A DNA stretch of 64,000 bases. It comes from JBDFMH01 sp047238125 (GTDB lineage Bacteria > Pseudomonadota > Alphaproteobacteria > Sphingomonadales > Sphingomonadaceae). The notes under the pieces were generated by a model that made no database searches, had not been told where the DNA came from, and saw nothing but the letters and a program-made list of their open reading frames with translations. This document shows positions 42,204-51,013 of the stretch, piece by piece. The position numbers and the translations under genes are program-made. The stretch spans positions 1,178,001 to 1,242,000 of the forward strand of contig NZ_JBDFMH010000001.1 of NCBI RefSeq assembly GCF_047238125.1, in the 5' to 3' direction. How positions within the stretch are numbered: the stretch's first letter is position 1; each line of letters starts with the position of its first letter.

Positions 42204-43897
42204 TGCACCGGCACTGGGCGGCGCTGCTGGCCGCCACGATCCTGCTCGCCGCGCCCGCGGACGCGCGTCGCAAGCCGCAGCCCCCCGCCCCGATCCCGCC
42301 CAATGCCGGCGGGCTGGTCGACAATGTCGATGGCTATACGCTGGACGGGGAAGGCCGGCTGCAGCGCTTCGTAGCCATGCTGATCGACAAGCAGGGCAAG
42401 GTCGTGCGGCTGTACCGGACCGGAGACGCCAAGCCCGATCGACTCGATTTCCGGCTGGACGGCAAGGGGCGCACGCTGTTGCCGGGACTGATCGATGCGC
42501 ATGGCCATGTGATGGGCCTGGGCGAGCGTGCCCAGCAACTCGACCTTTCGGAGACGACCAGCCTGGCCGATGCGCAGACCCGGCTGGCGGCCTGGGCGCG
42601 CGAGAACCCCAAGCCGGTGTGGATCCGCGGCGGCGGCTGGAACCACGAACGCTGGGGCCTCGGCCGCTTTCCGACCGCGGCCGACATCGATGCCGCCGCC
42701 GGCGATCGCCCGGTGCTGCTCGAGCGGGTCGACGGCCATGCGACGCTTGCCAATTCCGCAGCGATGGCCGCAGTCGGCATCACGCGCGAGACCAAGGATC
42801 CGCCGGGCGGGCGGATCGAGCGCGATGGCCGCGGCAACCCTACGGGCCTGTTCGTCGATGCGGCGGCCGATCTGCTGACCCGCGCCATCCCGCGTGCCGT
42901 GCCGCGCGAGCGCGATCAGGCGCTGCAGATGGCGCAGAACAAGCTGCTCGAGAATGGCATCACCGCGACTGCGGATATGGGCACCACGCTCGATGACTGG
43001 CAGGTCATGCGGCGCGCCGGAGATGCCGGGCGGCTGCGCGTACGGATCATCTCCTATGCGCACGGGATCGATCCGCTGCTGGTGATCGCGGGCACGGGGC
43101 CGACCCCGTGGCTCTACGACGATCGGCTGCGGATGGTGGGCGTCAAGCTCTATGCCGATGGCGCGCTGGGATCGCGTGGCGCATTCCTGAAGGCCGATTA
43201 CCGCGATGCACCCGGCAAGCGCGGACTGACCTTCCTCGGCGATGCGCAGATCCGCAACCTGATCAGCCGGGCCGCGATGGACGGGTTCCAGGTCGCGGTC
43301 CACGCGATCGGCGACGCCGCCAACGCACAGGCGCTGGATGCGATCGAGGAAGTGGCGCTGACCTACAAGGGCGATCGGCGCTGGCGGATCGAGCATGCCC
43401 AGATCGTCGATCCGGCGGATCTCCCTCGGTTCGGCCGCAACGGCATCGTGGCGTCGATGCAGCCGCTGCACCAGACGTCGGACCGGCAGATGGCGGAGGC
43501 GCGGCTGGGGCCCGAGCGCCTAATCGGTGCCTATGCCTGGAAATCGATGCTGACTGCCGGTGCGACACTGGCGTTCGGATCGGACTATCCGGTCGAGCCG
43601 CCAGATCCGTTCGCGGGGCTGGCCGCCGCGATCAGCCGCGAGGATGCCGCCGGCCAGCCGCCCGGGGGGTGGCACCCCGAACAGCGACTGACCATCGAAG
43701 AGGCGCTGGCCGGCTTCACCACCAAGGCTGCCTATGCGGGCTTCGCCGAGGATCGCATCGGCAGCTTGCAGCCGGGCCGCTACGCCGACTTCATCCTGCT
43801 CGATCGCAATCCGCTGACCGGCGGCGCCGCCGCGCTTCGCCAGACTCGGGTGCAGGAGACCTGGATCGGCGGCAAGCGGATGTGGGTACGGAAATAG
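42200..43897 (+). CDS. Exported amidohydrolase (YtcJ/Amidohydro_3 family)
   Basis: 565 residues. Signal peptide H-W-A-A-L-L-A-A-T-I-L-L-A-A-P-A-D-A, then a TIM-barrel amidohydrolase. Metal-binding H-x-H occurs in L-I-D-A-H-G-H-V-M, a further His in V-A-V-H-A-I-G-D-A-A, and the barrel-end Asp in F-G-S-D-Y-P-V-E-P-P-D-P. The substrate is unknown. The overlap ATGA with the dehydrogenase gene suggests coupled translation, but a shared pathway is not evident. Confidence 0.92.
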   Translation: MMHRHWAALLAATILLAAPADARRKPQPPAPIPPNAGGLVDNVDGYTLDGEGRLQRFVAMLIDKQGKVVRLYRTGDAKPDRLDFRLDGKGRTLLPGLIDAHGHVMGLGERAQQLDLSETTSLADAQTRLAAWARENPKPVWIRGGGWNHERWGLGRFPTAADIDAAAGDRPVLLERVDGHATLANSAAMAAVGITRETKDPPGGRIERDGRGNPTGLFVDAAADLLTRAIPRAVPRERDQALQMAQNKLLENGITATADMGTTLDDWQVMRRAGDAGRLRVRIISYAHGIDPLLVIAGTGPTPWLYDDRLRMVGVKLYADGALGSRGAFLKADYRDAPGKRGLTFLGDAQIRNLISRAAMDGFQVAVHAIGDAANAQALDAIEEVALTYKGDRRWRIEHAQIVDPADLPRFGRNGIVASMQPLHQTSDRQMAEARLGPERLIGAYAWKSMLTAGATLAFGSDYPVEPPDPFAGLAAAISREDAAGQPPGGWHPEQRLTIEEALAGFTTKAAYAGFAEDRIGSLQPGRYADFILLDRNPLTGGAAALRQTRVQETWIGGKRMWVRK

Positions 43898-44098
43898 GTC
43901 TTCTGCCCGCGCCTCACGCACTGAGTCACGCCGACCCTCGATCCCTTCGCATCGGAAGAAGGGTCGTCCTTCGGCGGGTTTCGAGGCCACTGGTTCGGCT
44001 CGCCTAGCGCGTTGGTCGACGCCCTACGCGGTTCGTCATATTCGCGTGGCGCGGCCGCTGGCGGCGTGTCATCCTTCCGGCAACGAGAGGATCGCCCG
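43898..44098. other. 201-nt intergenic stretch
   Basis: No gene was seen. GACCCT near 43932 and AGGGTC about 26 nt later could pair across a long loop and form a weak terminator for the amidohydrolase gene. The AGAGGA just before 44099 is the Shine-Dalgarno of the aspartic protease gene. Confidence 0.5.
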
Positions 44099-45058
44099 AT
44101 GAGCCTGACCGCGTTCGCCGCCGCGCTGCTGACCGTGCCCGCCCCGCCCGCGATCGCCACGGCCCCGTCGCTTGCCACGCCGGCAGCCGTCACCCCGATC
44201 GGCGACGAGGCCGAGGATCTGCTGACCGGGCGTGATCGTGTGCAGCGTATGACGGTGCCGGTGCTGGTCAACGGTGCCGGCCCCTATCCCTTCGTGGTCG
44301 ATACCGGCGCCGACCGCAGCGTCGTCAGCCGGCGGTTGCAGGCCGAACTGGCGCTGCCGCACGACGGCGCCGTCACGCTGCACGGCATCACCGGCGCCGA
44401 GACGATCCAGACCGCGCGGGTGGCGCGGATGGGCGTCGGCAAGCGCGAGATCGCGGATGTGCGTGCGCCCGTGCTGAGCGAAGGCAATCTCGGCGCGCGC
44501 GGCATGCTGGGCATCGATGCGATCAACGACCAGCGTGTGACGATGGATTTCAAGGCCAATCGGATGACGATCGCGCCAGCGCCCCGCCGCGAACAGCGCG
44601 ACAGCGACGAGATCGTCGTCACCGCGCGCCGCCGGTTCGGACAGCTGATTCTGGCCGACATGCGGATCGACGGCCGCAAGGTCTATGCGATCATCGATTC
44701 CGGTGCGGAGAACAGCATCGGCAATACCGAGCTGATGACCCTGCTCGAGAACAAGCGCATCGGGCGTCCGCTGTCGGTCACGCTCACCAGTGTCACCGGC
44801 GCCACCACCGTCGCATCGCTGCGCAAGGTGCCGAAGATCGTGATCGGCGGAGTCACGTTGGTGAACATCCCGATCGCCTTCGCCGACATCCACACCTTTC
44901 GGCAGTTCGGCATCGGCGACAAGCCGGCAATGCTGATCGGGATGGACGTGCTGCGCATCTTCGAGCGCGTGTCGCTCGACTTCCGCCAGAAGCGCGTCCG
45001 CTTCCGCCTCCGTGATGACGAAGGCGCGAGCGCGGTGCAACAGCTGGCGGGGCTCTAG
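44099..45058 (+). CDS. Exported aspartic protease with two retropepsin-like lobes
   Basis: 319 residues. Probable signal peptide (L-T-A-F-A-A-A-L-L-T-V-P-A-P-P-A-I-A). Two retropepsin-like domains follow: F-V-V-D68-T-G-A-D-R-S-V-V-S and A-I-I-D200-S-G-A-E-N-S-I-G-N. Each is followed by a psi-loop-like L-G-I-D (about 137-140) or L-I-G-M-D-V-L. One chain with two D-[TS]-G sites can form the pepsin-like dyad without dimerisation. A basic linker (R-R-E-Q-R-D-S-D-E-I-V-V-T-A-R-R-R) joins the lobes. Classed as an aspartyl-protease family protein; target unknown. Confidence 0.86.
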   Translation: MSLTAFAAALLTVPAPPAIATAPSLATPAAVTPIGDEAEDLLTGRDRVQRMTVPVLVNGAGPYPFVVDTGADRSVVSRRLQAELALPHDGAVTLHGITGAETIQTARVARMGVGKREIADVRAPVLSEGNLGARGMLGIDAINDQRVTMDFKANRMTIAPAPRREQRDSDEIVVTARRRFGQLILADMRIDGRKVYAIIDSGAENSIGNTELMTLLENKRIGRPLSVTLTSVTGATTVASLRKVPKIVIGGVTLVNIPIAFADIHTFRQFGIGDKPAMLIGMDVLRIFERVSLDFRQKRVRFRLRDDEGASAVQQLAGL

Positions 45059-45091
45059 GCCGCTACATGTCCGGCGATGGTGAGCTGCCGA

Positions 45092-45694
45092 TCACGCCCC
45101 ATATTTCACCGAGCACCCGTACGGCTTCGACGTCGCCACCGCGACCGGTTTGCCGGCCTTCAGGTCGCCGAGCGCTGCCAGCACATAGTTGCGCGCCGTC
45201 TTGATATCGGCCGGGTTCGCGGTTGGCTTGTCGTCGATGCCGCCAGCATAGACGAGCGTGCCCTTCGCATCGATCAGGTAGAGATGCGGCGTGGTCTTGG
45301 CATCATAGGCCTTGCCGACCATGCCCTTGCCATCGAGCAGATAGGCGGTGGGCACGGCCTTGGCGGCGCGGATCTCGGCATTGGCGGCAGCGCCGTCGAC
45401 ATGGCCCTGCTTGCCGGGCGCGCCCGAATTCACCGTGAGCCAGACCGCACCGGCCTTGCGCGCGGCGGCCTGGGTGCGCTGCATGTTGCCGCTGCCATAA
45501 TGTTTCTGCACGAACGGGCAGCCGCTGTTGGTCCATTCCAGCACTACCGGGCGGCCACGCAGCGCGGAAAGCTTCACGGCCTTGCCGTTCGAGTCGGTGG
45601 CGGTGAAATCGGGTGCGGGCTGGCCGATCATGGGCGCAGCCGGCGCGGGCGCCGCCGCCAATGCCGCCAGGGCAATCGTTGCGATACGGATCAT
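45092..45694 (-). CDS. Exported redoxin-like protein with one active-site Cys motif
   Basis: 200 residues. Signal peptide I-A-T-I-A-L-A-A-L-A-A-A-P-A-P-A, then an AhpC/TSA-like thioredoxin fold (P-A-P-D-F-T-A-T-D-S-N-G, and E-W-T-N-S-G-C-P-F-V-Q-K-H-Y). The active site has a single Cys (G-C-P-F-V) rather than C-x-x-C, with a second Cys near the C-terminus (P-Y-G-C-S-V). It may be a peroxiredoxin-like or reductant-carrier protein paired with DsbD. GGAGG lies about 5 nt before ATG 45694; the longer frame to 45733 would overlap the DsbD gene. Confidence 0.82.
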   Translation of the reverse strand: MIRIATIALAALAAAPAPAAPMIGQPAPDFTATDSNGKAVKLSALRGRPVVLEWTNSGCPFVQKHYGSGNMQRTQAAARKAGAVWLTVNSGAPGKQGHVDGAAANAEIRAAKAVPTAYLLDGKGMVGKAYDAKTTPHLYLIDAKGTLVYAGGIDDKPTANPADIKTARNYVLAALGDLKAGKPVAVATSKPYGCSVKYGA

Positions 45695-45729
45695 GCGGTC
45701 CTCCATCACGCCCCCGCCCGATAATCGGC

Positions 45730-47793
45730 TCAAGCGACCAGCGCCGTCAAGCGGCCCGGCGTGAGCACCTGAGGCAGCACCTCGACCGCGCCGCCCGGAC
45801 GGTAGAACAAATAGAGCGGCACGCCCGACCGGCCCTGCCCGGCCAGGAAACGCGTGATCGCGGGATCGCCGCGCGTCCAGTCGCCCACCAGCACCTTCAC
45901 GCCCTTCGCCGCAAAGGCCCCGGCCACGCTCGCGCTGTCAATTGCCGCTGCTTCGTTCACCTTGCAGGTCACGCACCAGTCCGCCGTGAAATAGACGAAG
46001 ACCGGCGTGCCGGCATCGCGCAACGCGGCCAGCCTCGCCTCGCTGAACGGCTCCGATGCCAGCCCGCCTTTCGCCTCGGCCGCGGCCGGCGCGGCATCCT
46101 GCGGCAGGACCGTCAACATGGCGAGCGCCGCCACCGTTGCGGGTAGGGCGGGCCACCACGCCGCAGGCTTGCCGCGCTGCTGTCGCGCACCGACCCACCA
46201 CAGGCCGAGCGCGATTAGCAGAGCCGCCGCCAGGCCCAGCGTCATACCATCGACACCGGCCTGGCGGCCGAGGATCCAGGCCAGCGCCAGCGCGGTCACG
46301 AACATCGGAACCGAAAGGATATGGCGTAGCCGCGCCATCCATGCCCCCGGCTTCGGCAAGCGCCGGCGTAGTGCGGGCACGAAGCCAAGTGCAAGGAACG
46401 GCAACGCGATGCCGAAGCCGAGACCCGCGAACACCGCCAAGGCAGCCACAGTCGGCAGCACGAGTGCCGCACCCAGCGCCGCCCCCATGAATGGCCCGGT
46501 GCAGGGCGTGGCGACGAACGCGGCCAGTGCCCCGGTCCAGAAGGCGCCGCCCGCGCCGCCCTTTGCCGCCAGCGCGTCACCGCCAGTGATGGATGGCAGT
46601 TCGAACAGCCCCGCCAGATTGAGCGCGATCGCGGACACCAGCAGCAGAAGGACGAGAATGACGCGCGGATCCTGCAGCTGGAACGCCCAGCCCGCCGCGC
46701 TGCCCCCTGCCCGCAGCGCGAGCAGCGCCCCGCCGAGCGCCAGGCAGACCGCGATCACCCCCGCCGCATAGGCCAACGCCTCCACCCGTGCGCCCCGCGC
46801 ATCGTCTCCAGCGCGCGCCAGGCTGAGCGCCTTGAGGCTGAGGATCGGAAACACGCAGGGCATGATGTTGAGCAGCAGGCCGCCCAGGATCGCGCCGCCG
46901 AGCGCGATCAGCACCGGACCTGCCGCCGGGCCGCCGCCAGCCGCGGACGTGGCGGCTGCAATCGGCGTACCGGCAGGCGGCACGTTGCCCTTCGAGGCGG
47001 CCAGCGTCAGCCCGTCCCCTTCTCCCAGCCGCAGCACGCCTTCGATCCGCGCTGGATCGCCGCTGCCGGCTTTCGTCTCGATCACGAGTTGGTCACCGGC
47101 GCGCGACGCGGCCTGCGGAGCGGCATAGTCGATCGCGCCATCGGTCAGCGGGAAGAACCATGCCTCTCGAACCGCCATCGCCGCAGGAATCGGCACGGCC
47201 AGCCGGAACCGATCGCCGACCCTTGCGAACCGCGCTTCGGTGCCCAGCGGCCGGGGCAGCGCAGCCCGATAGCGATCGAACGCGGCCCGGCGGGCATCGG
47301 CCACCCGCCCATCGCCGACCGTGAGCTGGGTTGATAGCGTCGCGGTCGCCGGCACGCACACCTCATCGGTGCATTCGAGCCAATCCAGCTTGGCGCGGAT
47401 CGGCAGCGCCGTACCGGCGGCCAGTCCCGCCGGAATCGAAACGGTCACAAGCTGTGCGTAGGGGCCTTCATAGACATAGTTCATGATGCCCTGGATCAGC
47501 AGCTTGTGCGGCACCTGATAGCGGAGCGGGCCGGCGGTGACGCCCGCCGGCAGCGTCCATTCGACCATGGTCTCGATGCCGGCATCGCCGGGATTTTTCC
47601 AATAGCCGTGCCAGCCCGCGGCCGGCCGCATCACGAAGGCGAGTTCGACCGTGGATCCCGCCGCCGGGGCATCGCTTTCGGCGACCAGGCTAGGCGTGAT
47701 GTTGGGCGCGCCGCCGCCCGGCAGCTGGGCGTGGGCGGCGCCGGCAGCGATCAGCCAGGCAAGGATCAGCAGGTGGACGAGACGGCGGATCAT
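45730..47793 (-). CDS. dsbD: Thiol:disulfide interchange protein DsbD
   Basis: 687-residue membrane reductant exporter. Signal peptide, periplasmic alpha/N-terminal domain (about 30-270), a central membrane part with 8 TM helices and the cysteines in M-P-C-V-F-P-I-L and T-P-C-T-G-P-F-M, and a C-terminal thioredoxin domain with W-C-V-T-C-K. All three redox pairs needed for electron transfer are present or inferable; the N-domain pair is in E-C-T-D-E-V-C-V. ATG at 47793 has GGGAGC upstream. Followed by the redoxin gene after 35 nt, a natural electron acceptor. Confidence 0.94.
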   Translation of the reverse strand: MIRRLVHLLILAWLIAAGAAHAQLPGGGAPNITPSLVAESDAPAAGSTVELAFVMRPAAGWHGYWKNPGDAGIETMVEWTLPAGVTAGPLRYQVPHKLLIQGIMNYVYEGPYAQLVTVSIPAGLAAGTALPIRAKLDWLECTDEVCVPATATLSTQLTVGDGRVADARRAAFDRYRAALPRPLGTEARFARVGDRFRLAVPIPAAMAVREAWFFPLTDGAIDYAAPQAASRAGDQLVIETKAGSGDPARIEGVLRLGEGDGLTLAASKGNVPPAGTPIAAATSAAGGGPAAGPVLIALGGAILGGLLLNIMPCVFPILSLKALSLARAGDDARGARVEALAYAAGVIAVCLALGGALLALRAGGSAAGWAFQLQDPRVILVLLLLVSAIALNLAGLFELPSITGGDALAAKGGAGGAFWTGALAAFVATPCTGPFMGAALGAALVLPTVAALAVFAGLGFGIALPFLALGFVPALRRRLPKPGAWMARLRHILSVPMFVTALALAWILGRQAGVDGMTLGLAAALLIALGLWWVGARQQRGKPAAWWPALPATVAALAMLTVLPQDAAPAAAEAKGGLASEPFSEARLAALRDAGTPVFVYFTADWCVTCKVNEAAAIDSASVAGAFAAKGVKVLVGDWTRGDPAITRFLAGQGRSGVPLYLFYRPGGAVEVLPQVLTPGRLTALVA

Positions 47794-47862
47794 CGAAGCT
47801 CCCATGGCATCCGGGCCCACGCTATAGCACGCCGATCAGATTCGGCACCGCCAGGAGATATT

Positions 47863-49512
47863 GTGAACGCTTTGATGCCGATCGCGCGCGCGATCATCAC
47901 CGGCGCGATTGCCGCGGCACCCGTGGCCGGGATCGCCGCCGCCCCCGCACCGCGACTGATCGTGGCGATCTCGGTCGATCAGTTCTCGGCCGATCTCTAC
48001 GCCGCCTATCGCGCCAGCTTCACCGGCGGGCTGAAGCGGCTGGGCGAAGGCGCGGTCTTCCCGTCCGGCTATCAAAGCCACGCCGCGACCGAAACCTGCC
48101 CCGGCCACTCGACGATCCTGACCGGATCGCGGCCGGCCCGCACCGGGATCATCGCCAACAACTGGTTCGATCTGTCGCTGCCGGAAGGCAAGCAGAAGGT
48201 ATACTGCTCGGAAGATCCAGCGCTGCGCACTGCCGGGTCCGACGATTATGTCGTCTCGCCCAAATATTTGAAGGTGCCGACGCTGGGTGACCGGATGAAG
48301 GCGGCCAATCCGGCCAGCCGGTCAGTCGCGATATCCGGCAAGGATCGCGGCGCCGTCATGATGGGCGGTCACGATACCGATGCGATCTGGTATTGGGGCG
48401 GCAAGCGCTTCGTGACACTGCGCGGCCGCGACGGCACCGAGCCCATGATCGTGTCCGAAATCAATCGACGGGTGGCCGCCGCCGTGTCGCGCCCGCCGCG
48501 CCCCGTGCTTCCCGCACAGTGCCGCACCCGTGATCGATCGGTGGCGATCGGCCAGGGCAAGTCGGTCGGGCGGCTGGCGGATCGCAAGGCCGAGGATTTC
48601 AGCGGGTTCCGCCGCGCGATCGAATTCGACTCGCTGACCGGGGATCTGGCGATCGGACTGATGCGCGCGATGCGGCTGGGCCAGGGCGCAGCGCCCGACG
48701 TGCTTGCAGTCAGCTTTTCGGCAACCGACTATGTCGGCCATGCCTATGGCCCTGGCGGGGCCGAGATGTGCGCACAGATGGTCGCGCTCGACGCCACGAT
48801 CGGCAAGCTGCTGGCGGCGGCGGACGCGACTGGCGTGCCCTATGCGGTCGTGTTGACCGCCGATCATGGCGGACTCGACCTGACCGAGCGCGAGCTGGAG
48901 CAGGCGATCCCGCGGGCCGCCCGCGTCGACAAGGCGGTCGACGGGCGGCCGATCGGCGATGCGGTCAAGCGCGAGCTCGGCCTGCGCTTCGATGGGCCGC
49001 TGCTCTACACCGATGGCGCGTTCGGCGACTATTATCTGTCGCGCGCCGTGCCTGCCGATCAGCGCGATCGCGCGCTTTCGTTGGTCCGCGCAAAGCTATT
49101 GGCGCTGCCGCAGGTGGCCGACGTGCTGCTGGCGGACGATCTGCGGCGGGTGCGGCCGGGCGCGATGCCGGTCGACGAATGGTCGCTCCCCGAGCGGTTC
49201 GCCGCCTCCTTCGATTCGTCGCGATCGGGCGATCTGCTCGTCGCGCTGAAGCCGCAGGTGACGCCGATCGTCGATCCGACGAAGGGTTATGTCGCGACCC
49301 ACGGATCGCCCTGGCAATATGATCGTCGCGTGCCGATGCTGTTCTGGCGCAGCGGCGGCGAGGGTTTCGAACAGCCGCTGCCGGTCGAGACGGTCGATAT
49401 CCTGCCGACGCTGGCGGCGCTGATCGGGCTGCCGGTGCCGGCGGACGAGATCGATGGCCGCTGCCTCGATCTCGATCCCGGCGCGGGCGATAGTTGCAAG
49501 GCGGCGCGCTGA
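47863..49512 (+). CDS. Exported alkaline phosphatase superfamily protein (PafA-like)
   Basis: 549 residues. GTG start with AGGAG 6 nt upstream; signal peptide A-I-A-A-A-P-V-A-G-I-A-A-A-P. The core is the phosphodiesterase/phosphatase superfamily: first metal Asp strand I-S-V-D-Q-F, the probable nucleophile Thr in A-A-T-E-T-C-P-G-H-S-T, and later metal motifs F-S-A-T-D-Y-V-G-H and T-A-D-H-G-G. PafA-type phosphomonoesterases are periplasmic and phosphate-irrepressible; whether this is one or a phosphodiesterase cannot be told. Divergent from dsbD. Confidence 0.88.
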   Translation: MNALMPIARAIITGAIAAAPVAGIAAAPAPRLIVAISVDQFSADLYAAYRASFTGGLKRLGEGAVFPSGYQSHAATETCPGHSTILTGSRPARTGIIANNWFDLSLPEGKQKVYCSEDPALRTAGSDDYVVSPKYLKVPTLGDRMKAANPASRSVAISGKDRGAVMMGGHDTDAIWYWGGKRFVTLRGRDGTEPMIVSEINRRVAAAVSRPPRPVLPAQCRTRDRSVAIGQGKSVGRLADRKAEDFSGFRRAIEFDSLTGDLAIGLMRAMRLGQGAAPDVLAVSFSATDYVGHAYGPGGAEMCAQMVALDATIGKLLAAADATGVPYAVVLTADHGGLDLTERELEQAIPRAARVDKAVDGRPIGDAVKRELGLRFDGPLLYTDGAFGDYYLSRAVPADQRDRALSLVRAKLLALPQVADVLLADDLRRVRPGAMPVDEWSLPERFAASFDSSRSGDLLVALKPQVTPIVDPTKGYVATHGSPWQYDRRVPMLFWRSGGEGFEQPLPVETVDILPTLAALIGLPVPADEIDGRCLDLDPGAGDSCKAAR

Positions 49513-49527
49513 TCCGCGCCGCCCGGA

Positions 49528-51012
49528 TCAGCCGAGCGCCTTCTTCAGCAGATCATTGACGACGGCGGGATTGGCCTTGCCGGCCATCGCCTTCATGGTC
49601 TGGCCAACGAAGAAGCCGAACAGCTTGTCCTTGCCGCCGCGATAGTCGGCCACCTTGTCGGCATTGGCCGCCAGCACCTTGGCGATTTCGGCCTCGATCG
49701 CGCCGGTGTCGCTGGTCTGCTTGAGCCCGCGCTCCTCGACGATCGCGGCCGGATCGGCGCCGGTTTCGAGCATGATCTCGAACACCTGCTTGGACAGCGT
49801 GCCGGACAGCGTACCATCTGCGACCAGCCCGAGCAGTTCGGCGCCCTGGGCCGGCGTGATCGGGCTCTCGTCGATCGACTTGCCCGCCCGGTTCAGCCCG
49901 CCGAACAGATCAGATACCAGCCAGTTCGAAGCGGCCTTTGCGATCTCCGGTTCGCTCTTGCCCTGCCCCGCCGCGGCCAGGCCGAGCAGCGTCTCGAAAT
50001 AGCGGGTATTGGCAACATCGGCAGTAATGACCGCGGTGTTCCCGTCCGACACGCCCAACACCTCGCGATAGCGGCGCACCTTGGCATCGGGCAGTTCGGG
50101 CAGGCTGGCGCGGCATTCCTCCAGGAAGGCATCGTCCAGCTCCAGCGGCAGCAGATCGGGATCGGGGAAGTAGCGATAATCGTGCGCATCCTCCTTGGAT
50201 CGCATCGACCTTGTCTCGCCCTTGTCCGGATCGAACAGGCGGGTTTCCTGCACGATGGTGCCGCCGGCTTCGAGCACATCGACCTGGCGCTGGGCTTCCA
50301 GCTCCACCGTCTGCATTACGAAGCGCACCGAATTGACGTTCTTCGTCTCGGTCCGCGTACCGAACTCCGCCCCCGGCCGGCGCACCGACACGTTGACGTC
50401 GGCCCGCATCGAGCCTTCTTCCATGTTGCCGTCGCACGAGCCGACATAGCGCAGCAGCGCCCGCAGCTTGCGCAGATAGGCGCCCGCCTCTGCCGGCGAT
50501 CGCATGTCCGGCCGCGAGACGATCTCCATCAGCGCCACGCCCGACCGGTTGAGATCGACATAGCTGCGGGTGGGGTGCTGGTCGTGCATCAGCTTGCCGG
50601 CATCCTGCTCGACATGGATGCGCTCGATCCCGATCACCTTTTCAATGCCCGGCTCCGGTTCCACCGTCAGCGAGCCTTCGCCGACAAGCGGATGATAAAG
50701 CTGGGAAATCTGGTAACCCTGCGGAAGATCGGCATAGAAATAATTCTTCCGATCGAACCTCGACCAGCGATTGATTTGCGCCTCGATCGCCATGCCGGTG
50801 CGCACCGCCTGGCGAATGCATTCGCGGTTCGGCACCGGCAGCATGCCAGGCATCGCCGCGTCGATCAGCGAGACATTGGCATTCGGCTCTGACCCGAACG
50901 CGGTCGATGCGCCGGAAAACAGCTTGGCGTTGGATGTGATCTGCGCATGGACCTCGAGCCCGACCACGACCTCCCATTCGCCGGTGCTGCCCTGAATGCG
51001 ATAGCTGCTCAT
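49528..51012 (-). CDS. gatB: Asp-tRNA(Asn)/Glu-tRNA(Gln) amidotransferase subunit B
   Basis: Subunit of GatCAB that amidates mischarged Glu-tRNA(Gln) or Asp-tRNA(Asn). 494 residues: V-G-L-E-V-H-A-Q-I, the P-G-M-L-P-V-P-N motif, D-R-K-N-Y-F-Y-A-D-L-P-Q-G-Y and the C-terminal Yqey-like helical tail. ATG at 51012 lies 1 nt after the gatA stop; the longer frame is not conserved. The presence of gatCAB implies at least one of asparaginyl- or glutaminyl-tRNA synthesis runs by transamidation. Confidence 0.96.
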   Translation of the reverse strand: MSSYRIQGSTGEWEVVVGLEVHAQITSNAKLFSGASTAFGSEPNANVSLIDAAMPGMLPVPNRECIRQAVRTGMAIEAQINRWSRFDRKNYFYADLPQGYQISQLYHPLVGEGSLTVEPEPGIEKVIGIERIHVEQDAGKLMHDQHPTRSYVDLNRSGVALMEIVSRPDMRSPAEAGAYLRKLRALLRYVGSCDGNMEEGSMRADVNVSVRRPGAEFGTRTETKNVNSVRFVMQTVELEAQRQVDVLEAGGTIVQETRLFDPDKGETRSMRSKEDAHDYRYFPDPDLLPLELDDAFLEECRASLPELPDAKVRRYREVLGVSDGNTAVITADVANTRYFETLLGLAAAGQGKSEPEIAKAASNWLVSDLFGGLNRAGKSIDESPITPAQGAELLGLVADGTLSGTLSKQVFEIMLETGADPAAIVEERGLKQTSDTGAIEAEIAKVLAANADKVADYRGGKDKLFGFFVGQTMKAMAGKANPAVVNDLLKKALG

Positions 51013-51013
51013 C

